A DNA stretch of 64,000 bases from Candidatus Bathyarchaeota archaeon (GCA_026014595.1 JAOZHY010000048.1:62001-126000), one strand, 5' to 3'. Positions 45,987 through 56,646 are shown, counted from the first letter of the stretch. Numbers and translations: made by a program. Notes: a model not told the origin generated them from the letters alone.

Positions 45987-47120
45987 TTACAAGCCGAATC
46001 TGCTTTTCTTATTCTTAACGTCCTGATTGAACTCTTCTGCCAACTGCTCCAACAGCGCTCGCTGTCTGGGCGTCAACTTTTCAGGGACAGAGATGGCAAC
46101 ACGGAGTAGCAAGTCGCCTTTTCCGTAGCCCCTGAACCTCGGCATACCCTTCCCCTTCAATCGGATGACTTCGCCTGCTTGTGTTCCTGGATGAATCTTC
46201 ACGGTTGTTGGTCCATCCAGCGTGGGCACCGTGACTTCTGCGCCGAGCGCCGCCTGCGGATAACCAATGACCAAGACGTGCCAGAGGTCGTCACCTTCCC
46301 TCGTGAAAAGCTTATCGGGAAGGATGTGCACGAGAACATACAAGTCGCCGGGTTCCCCGCCGTTAGGCGCCGCCTCGCCCTCGCCTCGGAGCCTAAGCTG
46401 GTAACCCTCGTCTATGCCAACCGGGATTTTCACGCTTATCTTCCGCCGCTTCTTCACCAAGCCAGTGCCGTGGCAGTTCTTGCAGGGCGAATCTATCAGA
46501 ACGCCTTTTCCTCCGCATCGTGGGCACGGCGTGACTTGCACGAAGGTAGCAAAGCTGCTTCTGCGCATCTGGCGGATCTTGCCTGCTCCATTGCATCTGG
46601 GACAGGTCGTGGGTGACGTACCGGGTGCTGCGCCTGAACCCCCGCAGACTTCGCATTTCTCGGTTCTGGGAACCTCGATTTCCTTTTCGGTACCTGTGGC
46701 TGCCTCTTTCAATGTTATTTCAAGGTCGTAGACGATGTCTTGCCCCCTGTTGATTCTTTCGCCGAAGCCTCCTCCGAAACCGCCGCCGAATATGCTTCTA
46801 AAAAGGTCTCCGAAACCGCCGAAGCCGAAGCCTAAATCGCGGAATATGGATTCGAAGTCTGCGCCGCGGAAAATATCTTCTGGCGAGTAGCGCTGGTCAA
46901 AACCTGCATGGCCTAAAGTGTCGTACTGCTGTCTTTTCTCGTCATCTGACAAAACTGCGTAGGCTTCGCTTATCTCCTTGAATTTTTCTTCCGCGTCAGG
47001 CGACTTGTTCCTGTCAGGGTGGTACTGCATCGCCAGTTTTCTGTAGGCGTCTTTAATTTCCTCTTTTGTAGCATTCTTGGATACGCCGAGTACCTCGTAG
47101 TAATCCCGTTTTTCAGCCAT
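45987..47120 (-). CDS. dnaJ: chaperone DnaJ (type I)
   Basis: DnaJ stimulates DnaK's ATPase and delivers unfolded clients. The 377 residues contain a J domain with the HPD motif (QYHPDRNKS), a Gly/Phe-rich region, and four zinc motifs of the CxxCxGxG type ([32 protein letters not shown]). The usual C-terminal peptide-binding domains follow. It has its own TATA box 58 bases upstream. Confidence 0.97.
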   Translation of the reverse strand: MAEKRDYYEVLGVSKNATKEEIKDAYRKLAMQYHPDRNKSPDAEEKFKEISEAYAVLSDDEKRQQYDTLGHAGFDQRYSPEDIFRGADFESIFRDLGFGFGGFGDLFRSIFGGGFGGGFGERINRGQDIVYDLEITLKEAATGTEKEIEVPRTEKCEVCGGSGAAPGTSPTTCPRCNGAGKIRQMRRSSFATFVQVTPCPRCGGKGVLIDSPCKNCHGTGLVKKRRKISVKIPVGIDEGYQLRLRGEGEAAPNGGEPGDLYVLVHILPDKLFTREGDDLWHVLVIGYPQAALGAEVTVPTLDGPTTVKIHPGTQAGEVIRLKGKGMPRFRGYGKGDLLLRVAISVPEKLTPRQRALLEQLAEEFNQDVKNKKSRFGL

Positions 47121-47177
47121 GCGCCTTACCGTGAACTAAGTGATTTTTGTAAACTTTGTAAGCTAGCACAAGACTGA

Positions 47178-47185
47178 AATTTATA
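47178..47185 (-). promoter_or_regulatory. dnaJ TATA box
   Basis: TATAAATT on the minus strand, about 58 bases before the dnaJ ATG, within the 218-bp dnaK-dnaJ gap. It shows that dnaJ can be transcribed apart from grpE-dnaK. Confidence 0.6.
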
Positions 47186-47338
47186 CCATTTCCCTGATTT
47201 AGACTTGTTTTTGGTCAGAATTGGGTTAAGAAGCAAACGACCTATCATAAAGAGTCACTTGTGGTATTCTATTTAAGCTGTAAAGGATAAAGCCTGCTTG
47301 TACGGTGAAGAAAAAGGGTAAAATGAAAAGATTTGTGG

Positions 47339-49231
47339 TTATTTAACTTTGTAATCTTCTGAATCAACTACTTTCTCGTCGCTGGCGCCCGCTTGCCCGG
47401 AAGGTGGAGTCTGTTGGCTTTGCTGCCCGCCTGCTTGCGCTTGCTGCTGTTTCGCCTGTTCTGCCGCTGCTTGCTGGTAGATAACGGTGCCGACTTCTTG
47501 CAGAACCTTCTGTAACTCTTCGGATTTGGTTTTGACCTGTGCCATGTTGCTAGTGGCTAACGCGTCTTTCAACGCCGCGACAGCTGCGTCTATTTTGTTG
47601 TTCTGCTCCTGCGTCAGCTTGCCCGCCAAGTCCTTCTTGGTTCGCTCTGCCGTGTAGATGAGGCTGTCCGCGTTGTTCCGCAGTTCCGCTTCTTCCCGTT
47701 TCTTCCTGTCCTGCTCAGCGAACTGCTCAGCTTCTTTGACCATGCGTTCCTTCTCTTCCTTCGATAGCTTCGTGGACGCTGTTATGGTTATTTTTGCCTG
47801 TTTTCCGGTACCGAGGTCTTTGGCGGTCACGTTGAGTATGCCGTTGGCGTCTATGTCGAAGGTTACTTCTATCTGCGGCACGCCTCTCGGTGCAGGCGGC
47901 AGATCCACGAGGTTGAAGGTGCCGAGGGAAACGTTGTCCGCCGCCATGGCGCGTTCGCCTTGAAGCACGTGAATGGTGACGGCTGTCTGGAAGTCCGCTG
48001 CGGTTGTGAAAATTTGGCTGCGCCTTGTTGGGATGGTCGTGTTCCTTTCAATTATCTTAGTGAACACACCGCCCAGCGTCTCCACGCCTAATGACAGTGG
48101 CGTAACATCCAGCAAGAGCAAGTCAGTTACTTCGCCAGTGATGACAGCGCCCTGTATAGCTGCGCCAACAGCGACACACTCCATGGGGTCAACGCCGCGC
48201 TCCACAGACCTGCCCATTATCTGCTCCACAAATCGCTGCACGAGCGGCATCCGCGTCATACCGCCGATGAGAATTATTTTGTCAATGTCTTTCGGCGTTA
48301 GCTTAGCGTCTTCCAGCGCTTTCATAATTGTTTTACCTGTTTTCTCAATCACCGGCTGCGCTAATGCTTCAAGCTTGGTGCGAGTGAGGGTTAGATGCAA
48401 GTGTTTCGGTCCTGTGCTGTCTGAGGTGATAAATGGCAAATCGATGTCCGTGCTAATCAGCGTGGATAATTCAATCTTTGCCTTCTCCGCTGCTTCCTTA
48501 AGCCTCGTCAAAGCCATTTTGTCGCCAGATAAGTCGATGCCTGTCTGCCGCTTAAACTCCTCCATAATGTAATCCATGACAGCCTTGTCCACATCCATGC
48601 CACCGATTTGCGTGTCTCCGCTGGTGCTGAGCACTTGAAAGACTCCTTTGCCGAAATCCATAACGGTGACGTCGTGGGTTCCGCCGCCGAAGCTGAACAC
48701 CAAGATTTTCATTTCTTTCTCCAGCTTGTCGATTCCGTAAGCCAGGCATGCAGCTGTGGGCTCGTTGATTATGCGCATGACTTCGAAGCCTGCGATTTCG
48801 CCGGCGTCTTTGGTGGCTTGGCGCTGGTTGTCATTAAAGTGTGCTGGAACTGTTATGACCGCCTTGCGTATCGTGGTGCCAAGGTAGGTTTCTGCGTCTT
48901 TCTTGATCTTCTGCAGGATAAAAGCGGATATCTGCTGCGGCGTGTACGTTTTTCCATACACGTTTACAGTGTAGTTGGTTCCCATTTTCCGTTTTATCTC
49001 AAAAATTGTTCCTTCTGGGTTCGCAGTCGCTTGACGTTTGGCGGGTTCCCCTATCAAGAGCTGACCATCTTTCGTGAAGGCGACGACGGAAGGAAACATT
49101 TTCCCAGCCATGGTGGGACCTTCCGCGCTCGGTATGACTGTGGCGCGTCCACCTTCATAGATGGCCGCTGCTGAGTTGGTGGTTCCCAAGTCTATGCCAA
49201 GCACTTTTTCGCCTGTTTTAACGTTACTCAT
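47339..49231 (-). CDS. dnaK: chaperone DnaK (Hsp70)
   Basis: The 630-residue Hsp70 has the phosphate loops [15 protein letters not shown] and [16 protein letters not shown], the hinge loop [13 protein letters not shown], the linker region [19 protein letters not shown], and a C-terminal Gln/Ala-rich tail. Most archaea with Hsp70 are mesophiles or acquired it from bacteria. Its start overlaps the grpE stop by eight bases, giving the order grpE-dnaK-dnaJ. Confidence 0.98.
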   Translation of the reverse strand: MSNVKTGEKVLGIDLGTTNSAAAIYEGGRATVIPSAEGPTMAGKMFPSVVAFTKDGQLLIGEPAKRQATANPEGTIFEIKRKMGTNYTVNVYGKTYTPQQISAFILQKIKKDAETYLGTTIRKAVITVPAHFNDNQRQATKDAGEIAGFEVMRIINEPTAACLAYGIDKLEKEMKILVFSFGGGTHDVTVMDFGKGVFQVLSTSGDTQIGGMDVDKAVMDYIMEEFKRQTGIDLSGDKMALTRLKEAAEKAKIELSTLISTDIDLPFITSDSTGPKHLHLTLTRTKLEALAQPVIEKTGKTIMKALEDAKLTPKDIDKIILIGGMTRMPLVQRFVEQIMGRSVERGVDPMECVAVGAAIQGAVITGEVTDLLLLDVTPLSLGVETLGGVFTKIIERNTTIPTRRSQIFTTAADFQTAVTIHVLQGERAMAADNVSLGTFNLVDLPPAPRGVPQIEVTFDIDANGILNVTAKDLGTGKQAKITITASTKLSKEEKERMVKEAEQFAEQDRKKREEAELRNNADSLIYTAERTKKDLAGKLTQEQNNKIDAAVAALKDALATSNMAQVKTKSEELQKVLQEVGTVIYQQAAAEQAKQQQAQAGGQQSQQTPPSGQAGASDEKVVDSEDYKVK

Positions 49232-49745
49232 GTTTCTTGCTCTCCTTTTGTGACTTTGAAGGTTTAACGGAGACCTTGACGATGCTGGGTCTAATCACCC
49301 TGTCCTTCATCATGTAGCCTCTGCGGACCTCTTCAACTACAACGCAGTCGTCAACGTCATCCCGCTCTACTGTAGCAACAGCATTATGGCGTGAGGGGTC
49401 AAAAACTTTTCCCTCGCTCTCAATCGGAGTGACTCCCTCCTCCTCAAGAACTTTTCTGAGTTTTTTAAGAGTCATCTTCACGCCCTCAACAAGAGCCTGC
49501 GCCTCTGGAGAGTGATCGTTTTTAAGAGCCAATTCCAACTCGTCAACAACATCTAATAGTTTGATGACCAAGCTTTCGGTGCAGCGATCCTTGACCTGTT
49601 CGATTTGGCGGTCAAAACGCTTCGTCAAATTCTCGAAATCTGCTTGCAGGTACTTCAATCGTGTCAAGTACTCTTCTGACCGCTTTTTCTCCGCCTCCAA
49701 CAACTGTTCAAGATTCGGAGACTGCTCCTTTCGCTCTTCACCCAT
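49224..49745 (-). CDS. grpE: nucleotide exchange factor GrpE
   Basis: From ATG 49745 the protein is 173 residues. It has a long coiled coil ([20 protein letters not shown]) followed by the GrpE beta domain ([39 protein letters not shown]). The longer in-frame start at 49820 overlaps the TATA region (GTATATTTTAAAC) and is therefore unlikely. It exchanges ADP on DnaK. Confidence 0.93.
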   Translation of the reverse strand: MGEERKEQSPNLEQLLEAEKKRSEEYLTRLKYLQADFENLTKRFDRQIEQVKDRCTESLVIKLLDVVDELELALKNDHSPEAQALVEGVKMTLKKLRKVLEEEGVTPIESEGKVFDPSRHNAVATVERDDVDDCVVVEEVRRGYMMKDRVIRPSIVKVSVKPSKSQKESKKHE

Positions 49746-49785
49746 TGAAGTCCCTGCCCCTTGTGGATTACAGTTTTTATGCAAG

Positions 49786-49800
49786 TTTAAAATATACATT
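49786..49800 (-). promoter_or_regulatory. grpE-dnaK promoter TATA box
   Basis: The minus strand reads ATGTATATTTTAAAC about 45 bases before the preferred grpE ATG. It is the most TATA-like stretch between the metal ATPase and grpE. Its position inside the longest possible grpE frame supports the shorter start. Confidence 0.55.
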
Positions 49801-49841
49801 TCGCCGCGAGAAAGATCCACGCAACGTTGCTTTAACGCGTT

Positions 49842-51800
49842 TTACTTGACTTTTTGAAGGCGCAGCGTATTCAGAAGCAGCAGCATGGTGACGCCGTCGT
49901 CGCCTGAAGCCACAGTGAACCATAAAGGAGTTAACCCCATCAGCCCTAACGCGCCCAGAATTAGCTTAACCACCAGCGACGCAGCAATGTTCTGCTTTGC
50001 TATCCCCATCGTTTTCCCGCTCAGCTTTACCAAGTAAGGCACCTGTGCAAGTTCATCCCTAACCAGCACCACATCAGCCGACTCCAAAGCAACATCCACA
50101 CCTGCGGCGCCCATCGCGATTCCCACATCCGACGCGGCGAGCGCTGGGGCGTCGTTAACGCCGTCTCCCACCATCACAACCAAGCCGTCTTTGCCCTTCA
50201 TCTCCTCCACAAGCCTCAGCTTATCTTCAGGGAAAAGCTCCGCGTGCACCTCATCAATTTTCAATGCTTGCGCGGTCTCTTTCGCGATTTCTACTCTGTC
50301 ACCAGTCAGCATGGCTGTTTTGACTCCACTTTCCTTAAGAGATTTAATCGCTCTGAGGGCATCCTCTCTGACTTCGTCCACAACGCAGACCGACGCCATT
50401 CCCTCTTTGCCAACGGAAACGCACACCGCTGTGTGAATATCTTTTTCGCTGATTTCGTATGCTTGTTTGCAGTTGCAGCCGAATTCCTCCATCAGCTCCG
50501 GGTTGCCCACAGCCACAAAATCTCCATTTACATAACCTATGATGCCCTTGCCGGGAACCTCCGTTACATCTGTGACCTTAAGTTTAGTGAGGTCGATGCC
50601 TTTTTCCGCGGCTCTTCTGACGATGGCTTGAGCCACTGGATGGTTTGAGTACTGGTCCAACGCGGCAGCGTAAGCTAAAGCTTCTTCCTCGGTTTTCTCA
50701 ACGGAACGAACCTCATGGACGATTGGTCTACCTAGCGTAAGCGTGCCAGTCTTATCGAACACAACGGTTTTGACGCGCGCCAGTTTCTCAACAAAGACTC
50801 CGCCCTTGATTATTACGCCTCTTCTTGCGGCTATCGTTATGGCGACGAAGACCGTGGCTGGGACGGAGATTATGAAGGCGCTTGGGCAAGAAACCACAAG
50901 AAGAATGAGGGAACGATACAGCCACGTTTGGAAAGGCTCACCCGTTATATGGGGCAGGACGGCTGCGGTGAAAACCGCAAGTCCGATTACGATGGGCACG
51001 TAGACTTTGGCGAACCTGTCAACCAGTTTTTCTATAGACGCCTTTCTCTTTCCAGACTCGATGACGAGTTTCACGATTTTCGATACAAGCGTCTCATCCG
51101 CCTTTTTTGTCACAGCTATTTTCAGAACACCGCTCGTGTTCAATGTGCCGGCGTAGACGCAGTCGTTCACCGTTTTAAGGACTGGTTCTGACTCGCCTGT
51201 GACGAGTGCTTGGTCAACGTGAGCGAAGCCTTCAACCACGGTGCCGTCAAGTGGGATTCTTTCTCCAGGCTTCACTAGGATGACCGCGTTCACTTCGACT
51301 TCTTTCACGTTCACGTTTGTTTCTGAGCCGTTGGTTAGGATTCTGGCTTGGTAGGGTATGAACTTTGAAAGCTTCTCGACTGTGCGGCGTGCCCTGTCTT
51401 GAATGTAGCTTTCAAAGTACTCTGCAAGCGAGTAAAGGAAGAGCACGGTGGCGGCTTCGAAAAAGTAACCCAAATAAAGCGCGCCCAGAGCGGCGACAGC
51501 CATCAGGAATTCCACGGAGAACCTGCGCTCGATGATGAGTTCTTTTAGTCCGATGATTCCGATGTACATGGCTGCGGTGACCACGGCGACTTGGTACATG
51601 ATTGTGGATATGGTTGCGTTCACGTTCAGGATGGGTATGGTGAAGCCGAGTGGGACGCCGTTGGCGAGTAGGCTTAGTAAGCCGGCGATGAGTATTGTTG
51701 CGCCCAGCGAGGCAGCGAGCAGAATCATTAGTTTTTTGTTTGTTTCTTCTTCTGTTTCTCGTGTTTGTTTGGGTTTTTCTTCGCAGGTCACGTTTCTCAT
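49842..51800 (-). CDS. P1B-type heavy-metal ATPase with a CPS membrane motif
   Basis: The 652-residue pump has TGE (ALVTGESEPV), phosphorylation site FDKTGTLTLGRP, the P1B-specific His-Pro (YSNHPVAQAIV) and hinge GDGVNDAPALAASD. The transport helix reads LLVVSCPSAFIISVP, that is Cys-Pro-Ser rather than the usual CPC, while the last helix keeps an Asp (GDDGVTMLLLLNTL), as in Zn/Cd pumps. There is no N-terminal metal-binding CxxC domain. A soft divalent metal is likely; the CPS site makes the specificity uncertain. Confidence 0.9.
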   Translation of the reverse strand: MRNVTCEEKPKQTRETEEETNKKLMILLAASLGATILIAGLLSLLANGVPLGFTIPILNVNATISTIMYQVAVVTAAMYIGIIGLKELIIERRFSVEFLMAVAALGALYLGYFFEAATVLFLYSLAEYFESYIQDRARRTVEKLSKFIPYQARILTNGSETNVNVKEVEVNAVILVKPGERIPLDGTVVEGFAHVDQALVTGESEPVLKTVNDCVYAGTLNTSGVLKIAVTKKADETLVSKIVKLVIESGKRKASIEKLVDRFAKVYVPIVIGLAVFTAAVLPHITGEPFQTWLYRSLILLVVSCPSAFIISVPATVFVAITIAARRGVIIKGGVFVEKLARVKTVVFDKTGTLTLGRPIVHEVRSVEKTEEEALAYAAALDQYSNHPVAQAIVRRAAEKGIDLTKLKVTDVTEVPGKGIIGYVNGDFVAVGNPELMEEFGCNCKQAYEISEKDIHTAVCVSVGKEGMASVCVVDEVREDALRAIKSLKESGVKTAMLTGDRVEIAKETAQALKIDEVHAELFPEDKLRLVEEMKGKDGLVVMVGDGVNDAPALAASDVGIAMGAAGVDVALESADVVLVRDELAQVPYLVKLSGKTMGIAKQNIAASLVVKLILGALGLMGLTPLWFTVASGDDGVTMLLLLNTLRLQKVK

Positions 51801-51902
51801 ATAAGCTTTGGCGCAGGTGGCGATATTAAGATAGTGCTGGGTCTGTGGGGTTTTTGGGTAAAAAAGTGGTGGGGATTTTAGCTCGTGAATGTTTGATGGT
51901 TT

Positions 51903-52892
51903 TTATGGTTGCATGAATTGTTTGTAGACGGGGTGTCCTTTGAAGCGGAGGGTTGTTTCAGATTTTTCCACGGTTCCGCTTGGTAGCCGCATGCAGATTG
52001 AATGCACGACTGCACCGTTTGGGAGTAAGCGTACTCCGTCTAGGAGTTCGCCTTTTGTGACGCCTGAGGCGGCGAACACGAGTTCGTTGCCTTTTGCCAG
52101 TTCGTCTTGGTTGTAGGTTTTTTCGATGTCTACGCCGGCTTGTTTTAGGCGGTTGAGGCGGTTTGGGTCGTCTTTTGGGTCTTTCCAGACTTTGACGAGC
52201 ATTGTTCCGCCGAGGCATTTTACGGCTGTGGCGGCGATGGTGGCTTCTGGTCCTGCTCCTGCGCCGAGGAGGAGGTCGACGCCTGAGTTGGGGATGCAGC
52301 TGACGACTGCGGCGGCGATGTCGCCGTCTGGGATGAGTATGATGCGTACTCCGAGTTTTCTTAGTGTTGTGAGCATTTTGGTGTGGCGTTCGCGGTCGAG
52401 CATGATGACGGTGAAGTTTGAGAGGGGGATGTTTTTGTTTTTGGCGACTGTGCGGACGATTTGTTCTATGGTCATGTCGGCGTTGATTTTGTCGAGGCTG
52501 TGGTTGCTGGTGGCGATTTTGAAGTAGTAGCCGTCGTCTGGGAGGACTTGGAAGCATCCTGCGGGTGCGCATGCGAGTGCGCTGATGGCGTCTTTTCTGC
52601 CTTTGCTGGCTGCTGTTGTGCCATCAACGGGGTCGATGATGAATTCGACTTTGGGTCCTTTGCCTGTGCCGACTTTTTCGCGGTATGAGAAGCTGGGTGC
52701 GTTGTCTTTGGGTCCTTCGCAGCAGATGACTTCGCCTTCGACATCGGTTTGGTGGAGGACTGCGCGGCTGAATTCTACGGCTTGGTCGTCGATGAGGTTG
52801 CAGTTTCCTTGTCCAACGTGGAGGGCTGCGCCGACTGCTGCTGCGACTGTTATGCGAGTGAGCGAGGGTGCCAATGCTCTGAGGGTGACCAT
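51903..52892 (-). CDS. glpX: fructose-1,6-bisphosphatase class II
   Basis: The 329-residue enzyme has the GlpX metal/substrate motif EFIIDPVDGTTAASKG (Asp87 onward), RITVAAAVGAALHVGQGN at the N-terminus and LLLGAGAGPEATIAATAVK in the middle. It removes the 1-phosphate in gluconeogenesis, opposing PfkA at 37354. Most archaea use the bifunctional FBP aldolase/phosphatase instead. TTG/GTG starts further upstream are not needed. Confidence 0.93.
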   Translation of the reverse strand: MVTLRALAPSLTRITVAAAVGAALHVGQGNCNLIDDQAVEFSRAVLHQTDVEGEVICCEGPKDNAPSFSYREKVGTGKGPKVEFIIDPVDGTTAASKGRKDAISALACAPAGCFQVLPDDGYYFKIATSNHSLDKINADMTIEQIVRTVAKNKNIPLSNFTVIMLDRERHTKMLTTLRKLGVRIILIPDGDIAAAVVSCIPNSGVDLLLGAGAGPEATIAATAVKCLGGTMLVKVWKDPKDDPNRLNRLKQAGVDIEKTYNQDELAKGNELVFAASGVTKGELLDGVRLLPNGAVVHSICMRLPSGTVEKSETTLRFKGHPVYKQFMQP

Positions 52893-53383
52893 GTGTTTTG
52901 TTTCTCCGTGTACGGGTTATTTTGGTGGTTCGGCTAATTAAAATGTACGCATGTGCTGTCATGGAACTGATGTGCGGTTTTTGTCTCTTTTATGCTGTTT
53001 TCAACATGGTTTGGTTGTGGAAAGCGCGAATAGCGATCCCTCCCCTCTATAGGTTTCTGCAACGAATCTCTATTAGGCTCCAAATATGCTGGTTCTGCGC
53101 GGTGAGGTGGCACAAACGAAATGCCGCAGTCTGCAGTTAAGCGTCTCTTTTCTGGCTGGTTCACCTCCGCATGTGGCAGGTTGAAGCCGCAAACTCATCT
53201 TTCTGCTTCACCAGAAAAGTGTGGAGGCGAAAACGGCTATTTGAACCCTCACAAAATTCACCAATTTACCAATTAACAAATTTACAGGTCTCACGGTTTT
53301 GATAGCAAGCTGTTCTGTTTCGGATTTAGTGAGAGTAGTCGAGAAAAGGATAGTGCATTTATAGTCTAAAGTGTTGAATATTA
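52893..53383. other. 491-bp gene-free stretch carrying the second dispersed repeat
   Basis: The only distinctive element is the repeat at 53026-53088. A minus-strand frame of 76 codons (52934-53164) spans it but has no clear ribosome site, and it is not supported by family motifs. The right end (53230-53383) is AT-rich and should hold the methyltransferase promoter. Confidence 0.5.
53026..53088. repeat. dispersed ~62-bp repeat, copy 2
   Basis: It matches 807-868, with CCCCTCTATAG, TTTCTGCAA and CTATTAGGCTCCAAATATG conserved and one extra G after CTATAG. Differences cluster in the loop between the two partly complementary arms. The minus-strand translation YLEPN..SLQKPIEG is partly shared by the two copies, so a decayed coding origin is possible. 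Confidence 0.6.
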
Positions 53384-54502
53384 GTGGGAAATGCGGTGAA
53401 GACAATTCACAAAGTGTTGTTTAAAAATGCACAGGACATGGAAGAGATTCCTGATGAATCGGTAGACTTGATGGTTACTTCCCCGCCTTACCCGATGATT
53501 GCGATGTGGGATGGCATCTTTTCTGAACAGAATCCAACAATTGGGGAAATGCTTCGGACGGATGATGGGTGCGGAGCCTTTGAGTTTATGCACAAGGAAC
53601 TGGACAAGGTATGGACACAGGTTTATCGAGTGTTGAAGAATGGCGGCTTTGCATGCATCAATATAGGTGACGCCACTAGGACAATTGGTGGCGGTTTCAA
53701 GTTGTATCCGAATCATTCGAGGATTCTAAAACAATGTTTAAAGCTGGGGTTCAGTCCGTTGCCTGAAATCCTGTGGAGAAAGCAGACAAATGCACCGAAC
53801 AAGTTTATGGGTTCAGGAATGCTGCCTGCTGGAGCTTATGTTACGTTAGAGCATGAATTTATCCTAATTCTAAGAAAAGGCAAGAAGCGGGAATTCAGCG
53901 ATCCGAAAGAAAAGTTGCGGCGACAAGAAAGCGCTTTCTTTTGGGAAGAGAGAAACGAATGGTTTTCTGATGTCTGGGAGGATTTGAAGGGGGCAAAACA
54001 AAATAATATTGATAAGACAATTCGGGATCGAAGCGGTGCGTTCCCTTTTGAATTGCCTTATCGATTGATAAACATGTATTCAATAAAAGAAGACACTGTT
54101 TTAGATCCGTTTTTAGGAACTGGAACCACTATGGTTGCAGCGATGGCAACGGGAAGAAATAGCATAGGTTTCGAGGTGGATCCAAATTTCAAGCAGCATA
54201 TTTTCCATAGATTTGCTAATATAGTTGATCTTTCGAATCAGCAAATAGAGGATAGATTGAGAAAACATGTGGCTTTTGTAAAGGAAAGGACTATGGCTCA
54301 TGGAGACTTAAGATACACAAGCAAATACTATGGCTTCCCAGTTATGACTAAGCAAGAGACCGAAATATTTTTTGACGAACTGCGTGAAATTGAGATAGAA
54401 GATAACACGGTTAAGGTTGAATACGGCGAAAGAGCGACTATGTTCTTTGTGAATGGGGAATTGGAGAAAAAAGGTAAGCCTTTGTTAAGCAATTGGACGT
54501 GA
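53384..54502 (+). CDS. type II DNA methyltransferase, beta-class N4-cytosine/N6-adenine
   Basis: The 372-residue enzyme has catalytic motif IV TSPPYP at residues 32-37, at the N-terminal side, and the SAM motif LDPFLGTGTTMVAAMATGR later. This beta order with SPPY favours N4-cytosine methylation. The next gene, on the opposite strand with four bases between stops, resembles restriction enzyme MjaI (CTAG). M.MjaI is the natural comparison. The start is GTG. The gene is AT-rich compared with flanking core genes. Confidence 0.9.
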   Translation: MGNAVKTIHKVLFKNAQDMEEIPDESVDLMVTSPPYPMIAMWDGIFSEQNPTIGEMLRTDDGCGAFEFMHKELDKVWTQVYRVLKNGGFACINIGDATRTIGGGFKLYPNHSRILKQCLKLGFSPLPEILWRKQTNAPNKFMGSGMLPAGAYVTLEHEFILILRKGKKREFSDPKEKLRRQESAFFWEERNEWFSDVWEDLKGAKQNNIDKTIRDRSGAFPFELPYRLINMYSIKEDTVLDPFLGTGTTMVAAMATGRNSIGFEVDPNFKQHIFHRFANIVDLSNQQIEDRLRKHVAFVKERTMAHGDLRYTSKYYGFPVMTKQETEIFFDELREIEIEDNTVKVEYGERATMFFVNGELEKKGKPLLSNWT

Positions 54503-54506
54503 GATC

Positions 54507-55085
54507 TTAGAAGTCGAATTCGACTTTAATGCCGTCCTTCAGTTTCTCGTAATATATCATTTTGATATTGATGCTTTCTGGAAGTCTGTTCATTGTTTTA
54601 TAAGTGATGGGTTTAATTGAAACAGGTTCTTCTCCGATAAAGCCGTCAATTCCTTTTGATTCCTCGGCAGGTGTGGCAACTCTATATTGTACGCCTTTGA
54701 TTCTTGATATTTCTTTTAGTATGCTTTCTTGAAAACGAAAGCCTGTGAACGTTTTTGTCAGGACCAAGTCTTCTATCCATTTCCTAACCATGCCCTTGTC
54801 AATTTTTGATGCAGCATTAGCGATATTCTTGATCATGGAGTGGACTTTTTCTGTGGCGTCATCTATGGCGTTTGGCATCCGCTCGTTATACCATTTGACC
54901 CATTCATCATAGGTTTTGTTTGGAAATTGTGTAATTAGCTCTGACATTTGACCAACCACTTTTGGTCTTGTTCCTTGCGCATTTTGATTCGCTAGATTCA
55001 TTATCTGTGTAGTGTACTTTGGGAATTCGACGATTTTTCCTACAATGTCTTGAGTGATTTTATTATTCTTCAGCATTATTTTCAT
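54507..55085 (-). CDS. MjaI-family type II restriction endonuclease (putative)
   Basis: The 192-residue protein resembles the RE_MjaI family from memory: VVGQMSELITQFPNKTYDEW, WYNERMPNAIDDATEKV, and a late catalytic region EESKGIDGFIGEEPVSIKPI. The last matches a PD-(D/E)xK core (GIDG...SIKP). It is tail-to-tail with the methyltransferase, forming a complete restriction-modification pair. CTAG recognition is inferred from family only. Confidence 0.78.
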   Translation of the reverse strand: MKIMLKNNKITQDIVGKIVEFPKYTTQIMNLANQNAQGTRPKVVGQMSELITQFPNKTYDEWVKWYNERMPNAIDDATEKVHSMIKNIANAASKIDKGMVRKWIEDLVLTKTFTGFRFQESILKEISRIKGVQYRVATPAEESKGIDGFIGEEPVSIKPITYKTMNRLPESINIKMIYYEKLKDGIKVEFDF

Positions 55086-55321
55086 GGTTGAATCTGAAGC
55101 ATAAGTTGCTAATAAATCTGAATGTTACGGGAAGAGTGCACTAAAACAGAAGGTTCTAAAGAGTTGACGATAAAACCGCAAAAGTAGCAAGTGTCTTTGT
55201 TTCCATCGTAGAGATATTTTATCCGTTTCAATCGCGGTCATTTTCGGTGTCACTGCTTAATTATTAAGAGAAAAGTTACTTAAAAAACACGTGGAAGATA
55301 GCTTCTATTTTAGAAAACGAG

Positions 55322-56239
55322 TTATGTTGCTTCCTTATTTCTAAGCAGTAGTCTATCATTGTCAATTTTGCTCAAAAGTTCATCATGTTTCTCCAAGATT
55401 ATCTCGTTCATTTTAACAAAATACGTTCTGAGCAAATCTATGAATTCTTCAAAATAGGAGCGATGAACAACATCAATTGTAAACGATTTTGAGTCATTGC
55501 AATAGGGACAGTGTCGATGTGTTGAGAGCAAAATATGTTTAGTCTTCCAAAGCATAGGCTCCTCACCCTTGAAGAAAACTTCAAACATGTCTCCATCAAA
55601 GACGATGACAGGAAATAGAATCAGTATCATTTCTCTTTTAGGTTTATCTTCAGGTAATTTTGAGATTCTTTCCTCTGTTCGGTGGTTAAAGAAATTAATG
55701 AATTTAGTGAGTTGATTGATAGCTTCGAATATTTCATTTCTGTGTGAGCCAGCTTTCTCATTAGCCTTGCCCTTTTTTAATTCGTCGTAGGCAACTGCAA
55801 TTCTTTCAAATTTACCGTAGTGGAGTTTAAGACATTCATATTCAAAAAACCACTCAGAAGATTCTCCTGAAAACTCGGCGAGTTTTGGAAAACTCGTTGT
55901 CAATTGCCCCGTCATGTAACTGCTATTCATGGGTAGTCTTGGTCGCGTGTAGAAAACCCATGCATAAGGTTCGCTCTTTTTGCATTCAATCGCAAGTTCC
56001 AATCTCAAACTGAAAGGCAAAATTTTATCATTGATTGGGTCTGGGTCGAGAGGCAATGCGTAAACGTCTATATCCCTTCCCTGTTGGATTTCATAATCAA
56101 AATAATATTCACTGTTAAAAACAACATAGTGCCTACTTTCTAAGATGTTGGAGATTTCTATTTCTAAGGGATAACCTGATTTTTTGATTTGCTGAATCAA
56201 GTGGTCTTCAAGTGTCTTTTTTGATTCTTCAGGGTTCAC
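55322..56239 (-). CDS. restriction-endonuclease-like protein (PD-(D/E)xK), unknown role
   Basis: In 305 residues the N-terminal domain has a strand pair ending GRDIDVYALPL (Asp56/Asp58) and then LELAIECKKSEP (Glu85-x-Lys87), the D...ExK pattern of a nuclease core. The C-terminal half has HRHCPYCNDSK, a possible zinc site, and an acidic helix. It is next to a restriction-modification pair and in an AT-rich patch, suggesting defence or repair. The assignment is by pattern only. Confidence 0.55.
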   Translation of the reverse strand: MNPEESKKTLEDHLIQQIKKSGYPLEIEISNILESRHYVVFNSEYYFDYEIQQGRDIDVYALPLDPDPINDKILPFSLRLELAIECKKSEPYAWVFYTRPRLPMNSSYMTGQLTTSFPKLAEFSGESSEWFFEYECLKLHYGKFERIAVAYDELKKGKANEKAGSHRNEIFEAINQLTKFINFFNHRTEERISKLPEDKPKREMILILFPVIVFDGDMFEVFFKGEEPMLWKTKHILLSTHRHCPYCNDSKSFTIDVVHRSYFEEFIDLLRTYFVKMNEIILEKHDELLSKIDNDRLLLRNKEAT

Positions 56240-56403
56240 TGCAAATACGCCTAATCATTGCTTATCCTAAACGGTTAAAAAGCCTTTTGACGCGCTACGG
56301 GTTCAACTGAAGGGCATCGTGACCGCTCTTCAGCTTCATGCACTTTTATTTATTTTTCAGGTTCTTTATCTATATATTCTTCTAATGGTTCCACCATTTT
56401 TCA

Positions 56404-56646
56404 CTATTCTGATTTAGTTTCTTTTGCTTGATAATATGTATTGACAAGATCACTCAAATCGTGGGTTAGTTCCCACTTTCCAGTCTCTTGACTGTACTTA
56501 TAGAACTTTACAATTTTTGGTGTGGCGGTATAGTTAATGTTTTGTCCATCAATCAGTTTCCAGCTCCCATCATAACCCAAATGAATTTCGGTCATTTCAG
56601 GGGTTTCTTTTTTTATCCATCTCATCGGATACCAATTTCCTTGCAT
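56404..56646 (-). CDS. 80-residue hypothetical protein
   Basis: This small acidic/aromatic-rich protein (NWYPMRWIKKETPEM; YDGSWKLIDGQNIN; YKYSQETGKWELTHDL) is likely a beta-sheet protein with a helical tail. Its ATG overlaps the stop of the upstream gene (TAATG), so the two are one operon. No known family. Confidence 0.6.
   Translation of the reverse strand: MQGNWYPMRWIKKETPEMTEIHLGYDGSWKLIDGQNINYTATPKIVKFYKYSQETGKWELTHDLSDLVNTYYQAKETKSE

Noticed and set aside
52472-52962. Several Arg/Pro/Ser-rich frames on both strands over glpX
   Set aside because: Low-complexity shadows of the strongly supported fructose-bisphosphatase gene.
55200-55260. GTTTCAATCG-like bases suggesting a CRISPR repeat
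   Set aside because: Only a single occurrence with no regularly spaced copies and no cas gene in the window.
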